From contig NZ_KE386983.1 of assembly GCF_000429905.1 (NCBI RefSeq), forward strand, positions 13,683 to 77,682: 64,000 nucleotides of DNA, given 5' to 3'. The stretch is from Desulfatibacillum aliphaticivorans DSM 15576. Its GTDB lineage: Bacteria; Desulfobacterota; Desulfobacteria; Desulfobacterales; Desulfatibacillaceae. The notes beneath the pieces were generated by a model that worked only from the letters and a program-made list of their open reading frames with translations, did no database searches and was not told the DNA's origin. A program made the translations under genes and the position numbers. Shown piece by piece: positions 43,775 to 52,869 of the stretch. Within the stretch, counting starts at the first letter, position 1. Each line of letters starts with the position of its first letter.

Positions 43775-46660
43775 TTATTGCGGAACAGGGAAGTCCCGGG
43801 GCGCGAAGGCGTCGAAATTGGTGGTGAGGGAGAAGAAATAGGGATCAAAATTGCCTTGGTAATCAATGTTTCCGCTGGGTCCCAGGGGGAACATGCTTTC
43901 CACCCGGACCGGACCGGCAGGCCCGTATTCCACGCAATGAGCGTAAGTGGAGCGGGAGGAAAAGGGCGTTGTGTGCACCACGCCCATACCGCTGATCTTG
44001 TACTCGATGACGCCGCGTTTTTTTGCGCCCCAGGGCTGTGCTCCCAAAGTGGCCAGCACGTTATCCAGAGCCGTGACCACAATGTCGTCAAAGGTCTGGG
44101 GCGCCGTGGGATCGGCGTTCTGGAACCAGTCATAGTTGTTCTGGATGCTGGAGCCGGGGAAGGAATGGAGGATGATGTTGAACAGCACGTTGGTGTTTTG
44201 GATGTCATAAGTATCCGGTTGGAATTCATCCTCAAAGGTCAGACGGATGACTTCCCGGATCCAGGCGTTCATGAGCATCCAGGCGTCGGCCCTGTCTTCG
44301 CCGTCTACCCAGAAGGCTTCTCCGCCGTCCACAAAGTGGCCGTCCCAGTTTTGCAGCAGGGTAAGGGCGTCGGTGAAAACGCCGGTGTTGGTAAACGGCG
44401 CTGCGGGCGAGGAAGAACAATAGTCTTCCACGGCTGCCGTGAACTCGTCATCCACAAAGGCCCAGGGATTGCCGCCGCCGCCAAAGGAATCGGTGGTGGC
44501 GATGTTCAAAGCCAGGTCGCGGACTTCCTCAAAGGTCAGGTCGTCGTTGGCGGCCAGGTACTCGTCCACCACGTGAGCGCGGTGGAAAGGCCCGAAGAAA
44601 TAGCCGAAGTTATTGTATGTGTTGTTGTAATCAGGGTTGGATTTGTTGTTCCAGCCGCAGTAGTAATGCTGATCCGTATTGCGGTCCGTGGAGCGCTCAA
44701 TGAGCACGTTGGCGTCCCATTCCAACTGGGGTCCCATGAAACCCTGGGGAAAGCGCCATTCGCCAGCAGGCCGGACAGGATCGCGGCCTGACATCCAGTA
44801 GGCGATATTGCCGTCTTTGTCCGCGTAGCAGAAATTCTGGGAAAGGGCCATTTCCTCAATAGCCTCCCCGAACTCGTCCATGCTGGTGGCCGTGTTGACT
44901 CCATAAATGGGGACCACCTGCTTCAACTCGTAACCCCATTGGGAATACTTGCTGGCGATGATGGGGTTGGCTGGGTCCGGAGTATAGGAGCCCGGGTCAA
45001 AAGGCATGGGGTTGACGATGGGGCCGTGGTCCGTGCGGTACGCATTAAAGACCACGGGGCAGCCGTCCGCCACGTTGATGGTTACGGTGCGGGTCATGAC
45101 AATGTCGTCAACGCTTTCCAGATAATAATCCATGGTATGGGCGTGACCCACCTGCATGGACCAGGCATGGTGGGGAGTCCGGCCTATAACGACGCCCGGG
45201 GTGGCGGGCACATACATGCCGGAAACGTTCAACCCGCCAGCATCAATGGAGATTTCGCCAATGATGGAAGGCACGGAAAAGCCCATCTGGGGACCGGAAT
45301 AGATAATGGGGTTGCCGCTTTCGGTTTTGGTTCCATCCACCACCCAGGCGTAGGAGCCCATCTTCACAAAGGCGTTGATGTCCTTGAGGCTTTGTTCGAT
45401 GCCCGTATAGCGTTCCCGCATGGTTTGCGCCAACGCGGCTGCATCAATGTCCATATCCGGAGTTCCGGGATCGCTGTCTGCGGTCTTGCGAACCGGCTGC
45501 GGCGCCACACCGGGAATATAGGTGAGAGCGTCGGGATCGTTGATCCAGCGCATGTCGTTGAACTTGACCGGCCCCACTTCCGCATACAGGGCCATGTTGT
45601 CGATCTGGCCGGTGAGGCCGCGTCCTTCAGGATCGAAATTGCGTTGCATGGTGGCGCCCCAGGCCAGGACGTCATTGACGTCCCAGTAGGTGACGGGGCA
45701 GTTGGCTGCGCCAAATTCAAAGGGCACCAGGGTGGGGTCTTCCTTGAGTTCGTCAATGCGGGTATTGAAACCATTGACGTAGCCCTTGACGATGGTCTGG
45801 TATTTTTCGTCCATGGCGTCAAACGCGGCCTGGATTTCTTCCTCCGTGTAGCCGGTGGTGCGCATGAGCATGTCCGACGGGACATAACCTAAGCCAAAAA
45901 GTTCGGCCAGGGTGCCGTTGGCCGTCCTGCGGAACTGCTCGCACTGCCACAGGCGATCCTGGGCCACGGCGTAGCCTTGGGCTGTGAAGATGTCGTACAG
46001 GGAGGCGTTGGCCGGGCCGTTGATGACGGGAACCCCCAGAGCGTCCCGGGTCAGGGTCACACTGGAAAGATCCGCCAGGGTGGCGCGGAAATGCCTTTGG
46101 GCGTCCTCGGCGCTGATGAGCGCATACGTGCCTGCCGCCGCAGGGGCCATAATCAGGTCGATGATAGCCTGCGCGTTGGCCGAGAAGTTGGGCTCGGTGA
46201 AATCCAGGGAAAGCGCTGCGGCGTTGGCCCGCATTTGAGCAGTGATCTGGATGCCGTTGGCGAGGTCCTGATCCGCGTCTATGGTCTGAAGAAAACGGAG
46301 GATATTGGTGACTTCCTCGTCCGTGTAATCCAAGGCGCCGCCGATCAAATCCATGGGCGTCAGGATGGGGCCCACGTTGGCCCAGCCTCCCAGTTGAATT
46401 CCGCCTAAATAAAAACGGATCTGCCCGCCTTTGAGGTAATCGAACACCCCATTGGTGTTGGTGATGCCGGAATCCGCCCCGGAATCATAACCCAGGCCTT
46501 CAACCGCTGTATCCAAAAATTTGCCGTTAAGAATGGTTTGTGAAAAATCGTCGTCGTCATCGCTGCTTGTTGTGGCGATGGTGGTTGCAAAGCCTACCGC
46601 AAGTACGCAAATCAGGCACAAAGTGCGCACCAGCCAATAGGATCCCTTTACTTGTTTCAT
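43775..46660 (-). CDS. exported penicillin acylase-family (Ntn) hydrolase
   Basis: A 961-residue protein with a signal-like N-terminus ending near SSDDDDD, a ~100-residue domain (FLDTAVEGLGYDSGADSGIT, GVFDYLKGGQIRFYLGGIQL) found on other exported proteins, then a penicillin amidase domain. The alpha part has DALGVPVI and AQGYAVAQDRLWQ; the beta chain should begin at Ser 436 (GSYAWVVDG), the N-terminal nucleophile exposed by self-cleavage. Such enzymes hydrolyse amides, including beta-lactams and acyl-homoserine lactones. It overlaps the 3' end of the membrane-protein gene by four bases. Secretion by the type II system is possible but not shown. Confidence 0.88.
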   Translation of the reverse strand: MKQVKGSYWLVRTLCLICVLAVGFATTIATTSSDDDDDFSQTILNGKFLDTAVEGLGYDSGADSGITNTNGVFDYLKGGQIRFYLGGIQLGGWANVGPILTPMDLIGGALDYTDEEVTNILRFLQTIDADQDLANGIQITAQMRANAAALSLDFTEPNFSANAQAIIDLIMAPAAAGTYALISAEDAQRHFRATLADLSSVTLTRDALGVPVINGPANASLYDIFTAQGYAVAQDRLWQCEQFRRTANGTLAELFGLGYVPSDMLMRTTGYTEEEIQAAFDAMDEKYQTIVKGYVNGFNTRIDELKEDPTLVPFEFGAANCPVTYWDVNDVLAWGATMQRNFDPEGRGLTGQIDNMALYAEVGPVKFNDMRWINDPDALTYIPGVAPQPVRKTADSDPGTPDMDIDAAALAQTMRERYTGIEQSLKDINAFVKMGSYAWVVDGTKTESGNPIIYSGPQMGFSVPSIIGEISIDAGGLNVSGMYVPATPGVVIGRTPHHAWSMQVGHAHTMDYYLESVDDIVMTRTVTINVADGCPVVFNAYRTDHGPIVNPMPFDPGSYTPDPANPIIASKYSQWGYELKQVVPIYGVNTATSMDEFGEAIEEMALSQNFCYADKDGNIAYWMSGRDPVRPAGEWRFPQGFMGPQLEWDANVLIERSTDRNTDQHYYCGWNNKSNPDYNNTYNNFGYFFGPFHRAHVVDEYLAANDDLTFEEVRDLALNIATTDSFGGGGNPWAFVDDEFTAAVEDYCSSSPAAPFTNTGVFTDALTLLQNWDGHFVDGGEAFWVDGEDRADAWMLMNAWIREVIRLTFEDEFQPDTYDIQNTNVLFNIILHSFPGSSIQNNYDWFQNADPTAPQTFDDIVVTALDNVLATLGAQPWGAKKRGVIEYKISGMGVVHTTPFSSRSTYAHCVEYGPAGPVRVESMFPLGPSGNIDYQGNFDPYFFSLTTNFDAFAPRDFPVPQ

Positions 46661-47214
46661 GCGATACCCTCCTCTTGTTGATCGTGCAGGTTAATGGGTT
46701 GTGATTGCTTGGATGGGTGTGATTGTTTGGTGATGGATAAAATAAAATAGGCCGCCCCCGCCCCTGCAACGCCTGCCAGCACGTCCAAGGGGTGATAGCT
46801 GCCGTTCATAAAATAATTGCTTGTTTGATCCAATATGGGAACCTGGGAAAACCAGCCGGGAACCAGTTTCACGGCTTGATCGGGAAACTTCTGCCCCAGT
46901 TCAAAGGCCGTGTCCGCTGCCAGCCAGAACAGACAGGCGTTCAAACGAATCATCCTGGTTTCCCCCAAGACCGCTGCGGTTAAAACGGAAAAGGCAAACA
47001 CATGCACGAAGGCGGGCAAGAATTTGCCCAAGCCCCCTAAAAATCCTCCGGCATAGTTGTGAAGGCTGAGATTGAACGGGAGATTTTGGACAAACCATGT
47101 GGCTTCCGGCGGCCTGTCCGCCAAATACACAAGCGCGCCTGCAAGCAGGGATAATAAGGCTATGGCCATTTGCCTAAAATTCATAATGGGAACCAATTTT
47201 TTGGGGGGATGCAT
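46657..47214 (-). CDS. small membrane protein, VanZ-like pattern
   Basis: A 185-residue protein with about four hydrophobic helices and the pattern FGQ-like FELGQKFP in the third. It has some resemblance to VanZ-like proteins, but weakly. The basic C-terminal tail contains HPSKQSQPIN. ATG 47214 and ATG 47184 are both possible; neither has a strong ribosome site. Its stop overlaps the acylase ATG, so the two are coupled. Confidence 0.55.
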   Translation of the reverse strand: MHPPKKLVPIMNFRQMAIALLSLLAGALVYLADRPPEATWFVQNLPFNLSLHNYAGGFLGGLGKFLPAFVHVFAFSVLTAAVLGETRMIRLNACLFWLAADTAFELGQKFPDQAVKLVPGWFSQVPILDQTSNYFMNGSYHPLDVLAGVAGAGAAYFILSITKQSHPSKQSQPINLHDQQEEGIA

Positions 47215-47506
47215 GGTGATGCTTAAGACCTTGCCAGTATGGCGGATAGCGGGGGTAATGTCAACCTAATCCGGTTAAGCAGGACTTATTTTTGCGCATC
47301 TCGGGTCTTTTTATTTCATGAGTATTGGTAGAAGAATGTAATTTTGAGGCATTGTAAAAGTAAACAAGATGCCCCCCGTTCCTTTTAGGGACGCTTGAAC
47401 CCCCGGGGGAAACATGCTAAACAGTCATACTGGGACACTAGGGAGCCTATTCATCAAATAGGTTTTGAGCAAGCCATGACTGAGGCGATCAGGAAGGAAC
47501 CGAGCC

Positions 47507-48928
47507 ATGACTAAAATCGAAGAACTGATGGAATTAATTATCTCAAGGGCGAACATCAACCTGCGAGAGTTTTCCCATGACGTGGGGCCTTATGTGCGCG
47601 GCATGATCCCCATTGAAAATCTTTGGAAGTTTTATGCATTTTACGGAATGACCCTGCATCATCCCGTATCCTTCAGCTTCCAGCGTTCAGCGTTGGCGGG
47701 CAGCTATTTTCTGGGCAATTGCGACGTTGACCGGTCCTTGATTTACAAAACGGACGTGCGCGGCGACGAACTTAAGCAGGAAGGCGACGAAATTATGGTG
47801 GGCGACATCAAGGTCGTCCTGCAAAAAGACGAAAAAATTTATATCAAGGACAGCTTTCTTATCAAAAATCTGGTGCATAACTTTTCCCACGATCCGGAAA
47901 ACCTGGCGGAATTTGCAATCAGAAACACCGTCTCCATGCACTATGCAAACATCCACGGCGCATCCATGAGGGGGTGCTTTCTGGGACCCTACGCCACCGT
48001 GGACCTGACCAGTTGCCACGACTGCGTGGTGGGCGAATACGCCTACGTGCAGGTCGGCGAACTGCGGCACGAGCGCGTGGACGCCGGAGAGGTATGGATC
48101 AAATCCGGGGACGACTTTGATTTTGTCTACCAATTCCCCACGGAAGTCCTGCCCAAGTACATATCCTTTGAAAAAGGCGAACAGCCCGGCGGGCTGTTAA
48201 TCGACTTTGTGGAGGACAGGCAGGAGGATTTTGAGGAAATTTTCGGCCGGTATTCGTGCGACGCCGACAGGCAGGCCAACCAGACGGCCGCGGTTTCCCG
48301 CTACGCCGTGATCAAGGGCGACGTGGAAATCAGCGAAAACGTTCTTATCGCCCAGCGGGCATACATCCAGGACTCCAAATTGGGCAAGGGCGCCAACGCC
48401 CAGGAAAACTGCTACATCATCGATTCCCACCTGAAGGGCAATAACGTCACGGCCCACGGCGGGAAAATCATCCACGCCACCATGGGCGAGGACGGATTCG
48501 TCGGGTTCAACGCCTTTCTGAGAGGCTCCGAGGAATGCCCCCTCACCGTGGGCAGCAATTGCGTGATCATGCCCCACACCATCATGGACCTGGAAGAGCC
48601 CCTGACCGTTCCCCCGGCCCATTTTGTCTGGGGATACATCCGCAACCAAAAGGATTTCGAAGAAAACAGCATGTCCATGGAGGACTTCATCAACCTGGAA
48701 GGGGAGCTGAACCGGGGCAATATGCATTTCCACGGCAGCGGAAGAGCCTTTGTGAGCGCCTTCGCCCATCGCATCGAGCACATCCTGGAGGCCAACGGCG
48801 CCTATTTTGAGGGCGGCGAGCAATCCGGCCACGCCCAGATGGGCCGCAACCAGTCCTACAACACCATCGAACCTTACCCGGAAGGAGAAATGCGGGGCAT
48901 GTTCCCCACCATCCGGATTACGCCCTAA
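47507..48928 (+). CDS. left-handed beta-helix (hexapeptide) protein
   Basis: A 473-residue protein with hexapeptide-repeat coils in two blocks: around residues 145-185 (NIHGASMRGCFLGPYATVD) and 265-350 (YAVIKGDVEISENVLIAQRA, NNVTAHGGKIIHATMGEDG). It resembles transferases or gamma-carbonic anhydrases built on this fold, but is larger, and three His/Asn positions that might bind metal are not obvious. Function unknown; a nucleotide-sugar or acyl-transfer role is possible. A bidirectional terminator follows. Confidence 0.68.
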   Translation: MTKIEELMELIISRANINLREFSHDVGPYVRGMIPIENLWKFYAFYGMTLHHPVSFSFQRSALAGSYFLGNCDVDRSLIYKTDVRGDELKQEGDEIMVGDIKVVLQKDEKIYIKDSFLIKNLVHNFSHDPENLAEFAIRNTVSMHYANIHGASMRGCFLGPYATVDLTSCHDCVVGEYAYVQVGELRHERVDAGEVWIKSGDDFDFVYQFPTEVLPKYISFEKGEQPGGLLIDFVEDRQEDFEEIFGRYSCDADRQANQTAAVSRYAVIKGDVEISENVLIAQRAYIQDSKLGKGANAQENCYIIDSHLKGNNVTAHGGKIIHATMGEDGFVGFNAFLRGSEECPLTVGSNCVIMPHTIMDLEEPLTVPPAHFVWGYIRNQKDFEENSMSMEDFINLEGELNRGNMHFHGSGRAFVSAFAHRIEHILEANGAYFEGGEQSGHAQMGRNQSYNTIEPYPEGEMRGMFPTIRITP

Positions 48929-48950
48929 TATTATAGGTGCATCCAGCGTT

Positions 48951-49000
48951 AAAAAAAACGGCCCGCTTCCCGAAAAATGGGAGGCGGGCCGTTTTTTTTA
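48951..49000. terminator. bidirectional terminator
   Basis: AACGGCCCGC pairs with GCGGGCCGTT, with an inner CCC/GGG pair. There is an A run on one side and a T run on the other, so it serves the convergent genes at 47507 and 49038 equally. Confidence 0.88.
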
Positions 49001-49037
49001 TCTGCTTGCAAGCCGGAAAATGCGGCGGTAGTCCGCG

Positions 49038-50174
49038 TTATTCCGGACGCGGAGGCGTGGTGTACACGATCCGCCGGTTCTGCACCAGGCTGATGGCGTT
49101 TTCCGGGCAAAAATGGGCGCACACGCCGCACCCGATGCAAAGATCCTTGTTCAGGGACGGAGAACCGTCTTCGCCTTGCGTCATGGCCTGGGTTCCGCAT
49201 TTCTCCGCACAGGTTCCGCAGGACACGCATTTTCCCGTATCCACCACGGCCATGAACCAGGCCTCGTTGGCCGTCCCCGCAATGGTCATGCCGTGGGCGT
49301 TGCCGCAGCAGCAGGAACAGCAGGAGCATATGCTGGTTTCGTCGCGGGAGGAATTAAAGCCCGGATGATAGGCCTTGTGAATCAGACCGTCGTCTTCGGC
49401 CTTGGTCAAAATGGCCAGGGCTTCCTCCTTGGTCACCATGCGGGAGAATCCCTGGGCCGAGGTGTAGCGGGCGGATTTGCCGAAGGTGAAGCAGTTTTCC
49501 CGGGAGTCGGTCTGCTTGCAGGGATCCCCGACAACGTCCTTGTGATGGCGGCAGAAACAGTGGCCCACGGCGATGTCGTCGAATTTTGCGACAATGTCCT
49601 TCACGTCCTGGAAGGGCATGTGGACTTCTTCCATTTCGCCCAGGCTCTGGTTGATTTCAATGGAAATGCTCTGGCCGCTGTCCTGGTTGGTGGTGTAAGG
49701 CACGGTGCGGTCGATGGGCGGGATGTTCTTGACCATCTTCACCACGTCTTCGTAATGCTCTTTCACCAGCCCGCGATGTTCGTCGAACATTTTGGTGAAC
49801 AAAGCGGCGATGCGCTGGGTTTCCGGCGTGATCTCCAGCTTTTTCATGAACATGTACTCGAAGATGCCCACGTTGAACAGGGGCAAAAGCCTGAAGACCA
49901 TCATGCCCTTGCTGTTGGGCTGGTTAAAGATCACGCCCCGTTTGGCCAGGACTTCCACCTTGGCGTTGATTTCGTCCTCGCTCAGGCCGGTGCTTGCCTT
50001 GAGCTGCTCCATGGTCTGGGATTTTTGTTCATTAAAGGCCAGAATAAAATCGATTTCATCTTCCTTGATCACTTCTTTGATCAGTTCCACCAGGGTGGGG
50101 GTGGTGGGAGGAGGCGTTCCTCCGGCCTTTTGGATGGTTTCCACTACCGGCATGTATTTTTCGTTAAGATCCAT
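49038..50174 (-). CDS. 4Fe-4S protein with extra Cys-rich region
   Basis: A 378-residue protein with three parts. The first ~110 residues look like a winged-helix-type domain (TLVELIKEVIKEDEIDFILA, LSEDEINAKVEVLAKRGVIF). The middle holds GHCFCRHHKD and an unusual ICSCCSCCCGN cluster. The C-terminus is a two-cluster ferredoxin (CVSCGTCAEKC and CIGCGVCAHFC). The Cys-rich middle suggests another metal or redox site. Such fusions occur in anaerobes, but I do not know the partner; electron transfer or redox sensing are both plausible. There is no SAM motif. Confidence 0.8.
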   Translation of the reverse strand: MDLNEKYMPVVETIQKAGGTPPPTTPTLVELIKEVIKEDEIDFILAFNEQKSQTMEQLKASTGLSEDEINAKVEVLAKRGVIFNQPNSKGMMVFRLLPLFNVGIFEYMFMKKLEITPETQRIAALFTKMFDEHRGLVKEHYEDVVKMVKNIPPIDRTVPYTTNQDSGQSISIEINQSLGEMEEVHMPFQDVKDIVAKFDDIAVGHCFCRHHKDVVGDPCKQTDSRENCFTFGKSARYTSAQGFSRMVTKEEALAILTKAEDDGLIHKAYHPGFNSSRDETSICSCCSCCCGNAHGMTIAGTANEAWFMAVVDTGKCVSCGTCAEKCGTQAMTQGEDGSPSLNKDLCIGCGVCAHFCPENAISLVQNRRIVYTTPPRPE

Positions 50175-50699
50175 GAGCCTTGATTCTCCTTCATGAAGAC
50201 ATTAAGGGGTTGCATTAGGGGATTCTTTTCACATCTGTATAATTATAGCCCCGCCCGCCCTGTGGGTCAAGCAATTCATCCAATTGTGCAAGTGAATCGT
50301 GCGAATAATGGGATGGATGGTGCATCTGCATCAAACCTGGACACCTCCTCCCAGACCGCATGCCTCGGCTGGCCTGCAATTAAACCGGCGAGGGCGAATT
50401 TGATTTGTAGGGACAGGCCCCCGTGCCTGTCCGGGACGCGCTGCGCGCGTTCCAAAGGGGGGCGCAAGGGGGGCGGCTGCGGCATGTGTTGCTAATCATT
50501 TTTGGAGGATAGCCTCGGCCTTGCAAACTGCAGCTGGCCGGAGGGCATTTTGCAGCGTTAAATCATTTGGAATTACAATAGTTCTTGGGTGGCCCTGGAG
50601 GGCGCATCCTGCCAGGGCGCGAAGCGCATTTGGCTTCGCATCGCAAGAGGCTGAATTCCTATCCTATGAATGGAATTAATGACGCTTCAATTTAACCAA
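50175..50699. other. intergenic region with GGACAGGC repeat, 525 bp
   Basis: The stretch holds a dispersed palindromic repeat near 50407-50432 and GC-rich low complexity after it. I see no gene. The promoter of the ferredoxin gene must lie at its start. Confidence 0.45.
50407..50432. repeat. GGACAGGC...GCCTGTCC palindromic repeat
   Basis: GGACAGGC-CCCCGT-GCCTGTCC is a perfect 8-bp inverted repeat preceded by GTAG, a form seen widely dispersed in bacterial genomes. Confidence 0.6.
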
Positions 50700-51380
50700 T
50701 TAAAAAATATCCACCACGGCGCCGGCGCTTTCAAACCGCTCCCGCAGGGCTTGAGCTTCCACGCCGCTCAACCCGTTGATGATGTAATCGCTCCCTTTCA
50801 CCAAGGGCGCCGATACCTTAAAAAACTCCGATTTAAACTCCTGGGTCAGGCTTTGTCTCACCGAATCCCTTTCAAATCCTTGTTGGATTTCCCCCGTAAA
50901 GACCAAGGAATAAACGCCGTCAGGCTCCAAATCCTCTTTGGAGAATATGAGGCCGGAAAAAGGGGAGGAAATATCTCTTTCCCGGGGCTCGGGCCCGGTT
51001 TCCAACTCCACTTCCTTCCAACTCGCCTGGCTGTTTTCAGGTTGATTGTTTTTCTGCAAATCCTGGGCGATTTCCAGATCAAGATCCACGACTACGCATT
51101 TTTCGCACGAGCCGTCCGCTCTCTGGATATGGCCGCAACACGGACATTTGTACGTCCTGACCGCAGTGACTTTCAAGCCGGCCTCGTCAAAATCAGCTTT
51201 GAGCTTAAGCGCTTGCTCCAGGGACAAATCCTTCCGAATATACGGTCGTCCGCCGTTCAAGGACGCCAATAACTGAGAGGCGCGGCGTCCGAACAGGGGG
51301 GTAAGATCTTTTTGGGTCTTTAAAGGAGTTTTTTCCGGTAAAACTTCTCCGTGGCAAATAATGCTGTACTGCGGTTTCAT
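50700..51380 (-). CDS. protein with two similar domains around a zinc ribbon
   Basis: A 226-residue protein. The N-terminal part (YSIICHGEVLPEKTPLKTQK ... ADFDEAGLKVTAV) and the C-terminal part (YSLVFTGEIQQGFERDSVRQ ... RFESAGAVVDIF) share the same strand-helix pattern, so it seems to be a tandem duplication of a ~70-residue alpha/beta domain. Between them sits a zinc ribbon (CPCCGHIQRADGSCEKC). Similar single domains occur fused to other proteins in deltaproteobacteria; the function is not known to me. Confidence 0.6.
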   Translation of the reverse strand: MKPQYSIICHGEVLPEKTPLKTQKDLTPLFGRRASQLLASLNGGRPYIRKDLSLEQALKLKADFDEAGLKVTAVRTYKCPCCGHIQRADGSCEKCVVVDLDLEIAQDLQKNNQPENSQASWKEVELETGPEPRERDISSPFSGLIFSKEDLEPDGVYSLVFTGEIQQGFERDSVRQSLTQEFKSEFFKVSAPLVKGSDYIINGLSGVEAQALRERFESAGAVVDIF

Positions 51381-51902
51381 GCCTGCGTTCCCGTTCCTGC
51401 TGAATGCATCGTCTTGGGTGGAGTTTTTTGATTAAGGTGGAAAACAAGGAGTTGCCGCGGTCGATTTGTGCGGCGTCCGGCGTCTAACGCTATAATATTT
51501 ACCAGGACTGCCATCAAAAATCAATCATGAAAACTGGCGCCCTTTAACTTGAAGTTGCATATATATCATATATATACTGATATTTTATCCATTTGTATGT
51601 AATTGGCGATGATCAGCGTTTAAACCCCCTAAAATCCTCTTCCTGCGCTCCGGCCGGCATTCCGCCTTCGGCGCCTCAGACTTTTTACTTGGTTAACCTT
51701 TACGCATTGTAAACAGGCTTTACATTTTCGCCTTTTCCGAATTTATCCCAAATGCGAACAATTTATAAATTGATCTTTAAATACAGCATGTTGCTTGGGT
51801 GTGTGTTTTTACTCCCTTTGGTACGGATTATGCCGTTACAGGATATGAAAGGCCGGCCGGCCTATGCCGGCGACTCTTAGACCCTTAGCCAAGGGGGAGA
51901 AA
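51381..51902. other. intergenic region, 522 bp, with inverted repeat
   Basis: It contains AT-rich runs (CATATATATCATATATATAC near 51560) and the inverted repeat at 51708-51724. Probably the promoters of both flanking genes lie here; no gene seen. Confidence 0.45.
51708..51724. promoter_or_regulatory. inverted repeat TGTAAA-N5-TTTACA
   Basis: A perfect 6-bp inverted repeat with a 5-base spacer (CAGGC), about 180 bases upstream of the universal stress gene. It could be an operator; which regulator binds it is unknown. Confidence 0.35.
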
Positions 51903-52853
51903 ATGAACGAGCATCCCAAGAGAATTTTACTGGCCCTGGATGGGTCCGAACAATCCTACAACGCGGTGGAGTACGCGGCTGAAATTCTGGCGCCGGGCGC
52001 CGCCTTTTTCGTCCTTTTCCATGTCTTGCCCACCATCCCGGATATTTACTACGACCTGGACGCCTACGCCGGGGGCCGGGCGTGGATTCACACCAGCCAC
52101 GCTTGGTTCATCGGCCAGAAAAAGCAGATGGAGGACTTTATGAAAACCGCCAGGGCCGCCTTGGTCCGGGCGGGCCATCCGGAAGAAAATATCACGGTGA
52201 ACATCCAGGATAAAAAAGTCGGCATCGCCCGTGACATCGCCTACGAGGTGCAATCGGGCTACGACGCCGTGGTTTTGGGCCGGACGGGCGTCAGCCGGAT
52301 CAAAGACATTGTTCTGGGCAGCGTGGCCAACAAGCTGCTGGGACGCGTTTCAGGGACGTCGGTCTGGTTTATCGGCGGCAAGCCCAATCCTGGAAAGATT
52401 CTGATTGCCGTGGATCCCTCGGAAGGCGCGCAGCGCGCTGCGGAGGCGGCCGTGTCCATGGGCCGGGGAAGCGAAGCCGAGTACATTCTGCTTCATGTGC
52501 AGCGAGGGCTCATGGGCTATTCTCCGGTCATGGTGGAGGCTCGCATGACTGTGGAAAACGAGGAATTGCAGAAAAAGCTCCGGGAGCATCAGCGGGAGCA
52601 ACTCGGTTTCCTGGACCACCTCAAGGCGCGGGTAATCGCCGAAGGCGCCCCCCCGGACAAAGTCCGCACCCACTTTATTTCCGATGTTTACAGCCGCGCC
52701 GAGGCCATCGTGGATTATGCCGTGAAGAACGACATTGGAACCATTGTGGTGGGACGCCGGGGCTTGTCCAGGGTTCAGGAGTTTTTCATGGGCCGGGTAG
52801 GGTACAAGGTCATGCAGCTCGCCAACAAATCGGCCGTCTGGGTGGTCGCCTGA
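51903..52853 (+). CDS. universal stress protein, two tandem Usp domains
   Basis: A 316-residue protein with two UspA folds. The first ends GRTGVSRIKDIVLGSVANKL, the second GRRGLSRVQEFFMGRVGYKV, both matching the G-x2-G-x9-G ATP-binding loop. The start motif KRILLALDGSEQSYNAVEYA is typical. ATG 51903 has AAGGGGGAG upstream. Tandem-Usp proteins are usually induced by stress or anoxia and bind ATP. It converges on lnt. Confidence 0.9.
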   Translation: MNEHPKRILLALDGSEQSYNAVEYAAEILAPGAAFFVLFHVLPTIPDIYYDLDAYAGGRAWIHTSHAWFIGQKKQMEDFMKTARAALVRAGHPEENITVNIQDKKVGIARDIAYEVQSGYDAVVLGRTGVSRIKDIVLGSVANKLLGRVSGTSVWFIGGKPNPGKILIAVDPSEGAQRAAEAAVSMGRGSEAEYILLHVQRGLMGYSPVMVEARMTVENEELQKKLREHQREQLGFLDHLKARVIAEGAPPDKVRTHFISDVYSRAEAIVDYAVKNDIGTIVVGRRGLSRVQEFFMGRVGYKVMQLANKSAVWVVA

Positions 52854-52869
52854 TCCCCAGGGAATCAGG
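52849..52869. terminator. short hairpin between convergent genes
   Basis: CCTGAT and ATCAGG flank a CCC/GGG pair, overlapping both stop codons (Usp and lnt are only 11 bases apart). No T run on either strand, so termination is uncertain. Confidence 0.35.
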
